In this document: positions 5,387 through 5,480 of the stretch, in pieces
Layout of the letters: each line of letters begins with the position of its first letter
How positions within the stretch are numbered: the stretch's first letter is position 1
Assembly (NCBI GenBank): GCA_946482655.1
Contig: CAMLSA010000149.1
Span: 1-5,480, forward strand
Direction of reading: 5' to 3'
DNA from: an uncultured Sphingomonas sp.
GTDB lineage: Bacteria > Pseudomonadota > Alphaproteobacteria > Sphingomonadales > Sphingomonadaceae
DNA length: 5,480 nucleotides
Translations under genes and position numbers: made by a program
The notes under the pieces: generated by a model
The model's input: the letters and a program-made list of their open reading frames with translations, nothing else
Databases searched by the model: none
What the model was told of the DNA's origin: nothing

Positions 5387-5480
5387 CTATCCTCCGTTTA
5401 TGCCGACCCCCCCATCGACGGGAACCGATGCGCCATGGACGAACGAGGAGGCGTCCGACAGCAGCCACTTGGCCAGTTCG
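5387..5480 (-). CDS. Short-chain dehydrogenase/reductase, C-terminal 30 residues only (5' part outside window)
   Basis: Read on the minus strand from the right edge, 30 codons precede a TAG at 5389-5387. They give a tail beginning ELAKWLLSDASSFVHGASVP and continuing VDGGVGINGG. The W-L-x-SDASSFVxG segment followed by PVDGG is the hallmark C-terminus of classical SDRs related to FabG and hydroxysteroid dehydrogenases, where this region contributes to substrate and subunit contacts. The active site lies beyond the window, so function and cofactor preference cannot be judged. It is upstream of the zinc alcohol dehydrogenase on the same strand and probably belongs to the same transcription unit. 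Unlike the SDR at 3474-4196, this tail looks entirely ordinary. Confidence 0.85.
   Translation of the reverse strand, partial: ELAKWLLSDASSFVHGASVPVDGGVGINGG

Noticed and set aside
5381..5395. GGAGG-CCTAT-CCTCC dyad over the stop codon of the right-hand SDR fragment
   Set aside because: The 5-bp arms overlap the last Gly-Gly codons and the stop, no T-tract follows, and the bases are explained by coding sequence.

Overview
The window looks like a piece of a catabolic gene cluster from a GC-rich alphaproteobacterium, most likely a sphingomonad (Sphingobium, Novosphingobium or Sphingomonas type). The taxon is an inference from base composition, codon use and the style of the proteins; no rRNA or housekeeping gene is present to fix it.

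Every gene seen is a redox enzyme. From left to right: (1) a large FAD flavoprotein of the 3-ketosteroid delta1-dehydrogenase (KstD)-like family on the minus strand, cut by the left edge; because it has no stop inside the window it is easily missed; (2) a complete GMC-family FAD alcohol dehydrogenase on the minus strand, 98 bp upstream of gene 1 and probably co-transcribed with it; (3) a 224-bp divergent control region with a perfect 15-bp palindrome just upstream of the GMC gene, a 42-nt nested hairpin and a recurring GGGAC word; (4) a plus-strand short-chain dehydrogenase/reductase (SDR) whose YxxxK active-site motif is missing; (5) a 59-bp convergent gap with a 9-bp-stem hairpin; (6) a minus-strand zinc alcohol dehydrogenase of the Rhodococcus ADH-A type; (7) the last 30 codons of a second, ordinary-looking SDR on the minus strand, cut by the right edge.

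Together the set fits oxidation of hydroxyl groups to ketones or aldehydes (GMC, zinc alcohol dehydrogenase, SDRs) followed by alpha,beta-desaturation next to a ketone (KstD-like). That logic suits steroids, bile acids or other alicyclic or terpenoid alcohols, but the substrate cannot be read from this window. No RNA gene, insertion sequence, CRISPR array or transfer junction was seen. No gene-free stretch exceeds 300 bases. The least ordinary features are the SDR without its catalytic Tyr/Lys, the acidic substitution in the structural zinc site of the alcohol dehydrogenase, and the palindromes of the divergent region.
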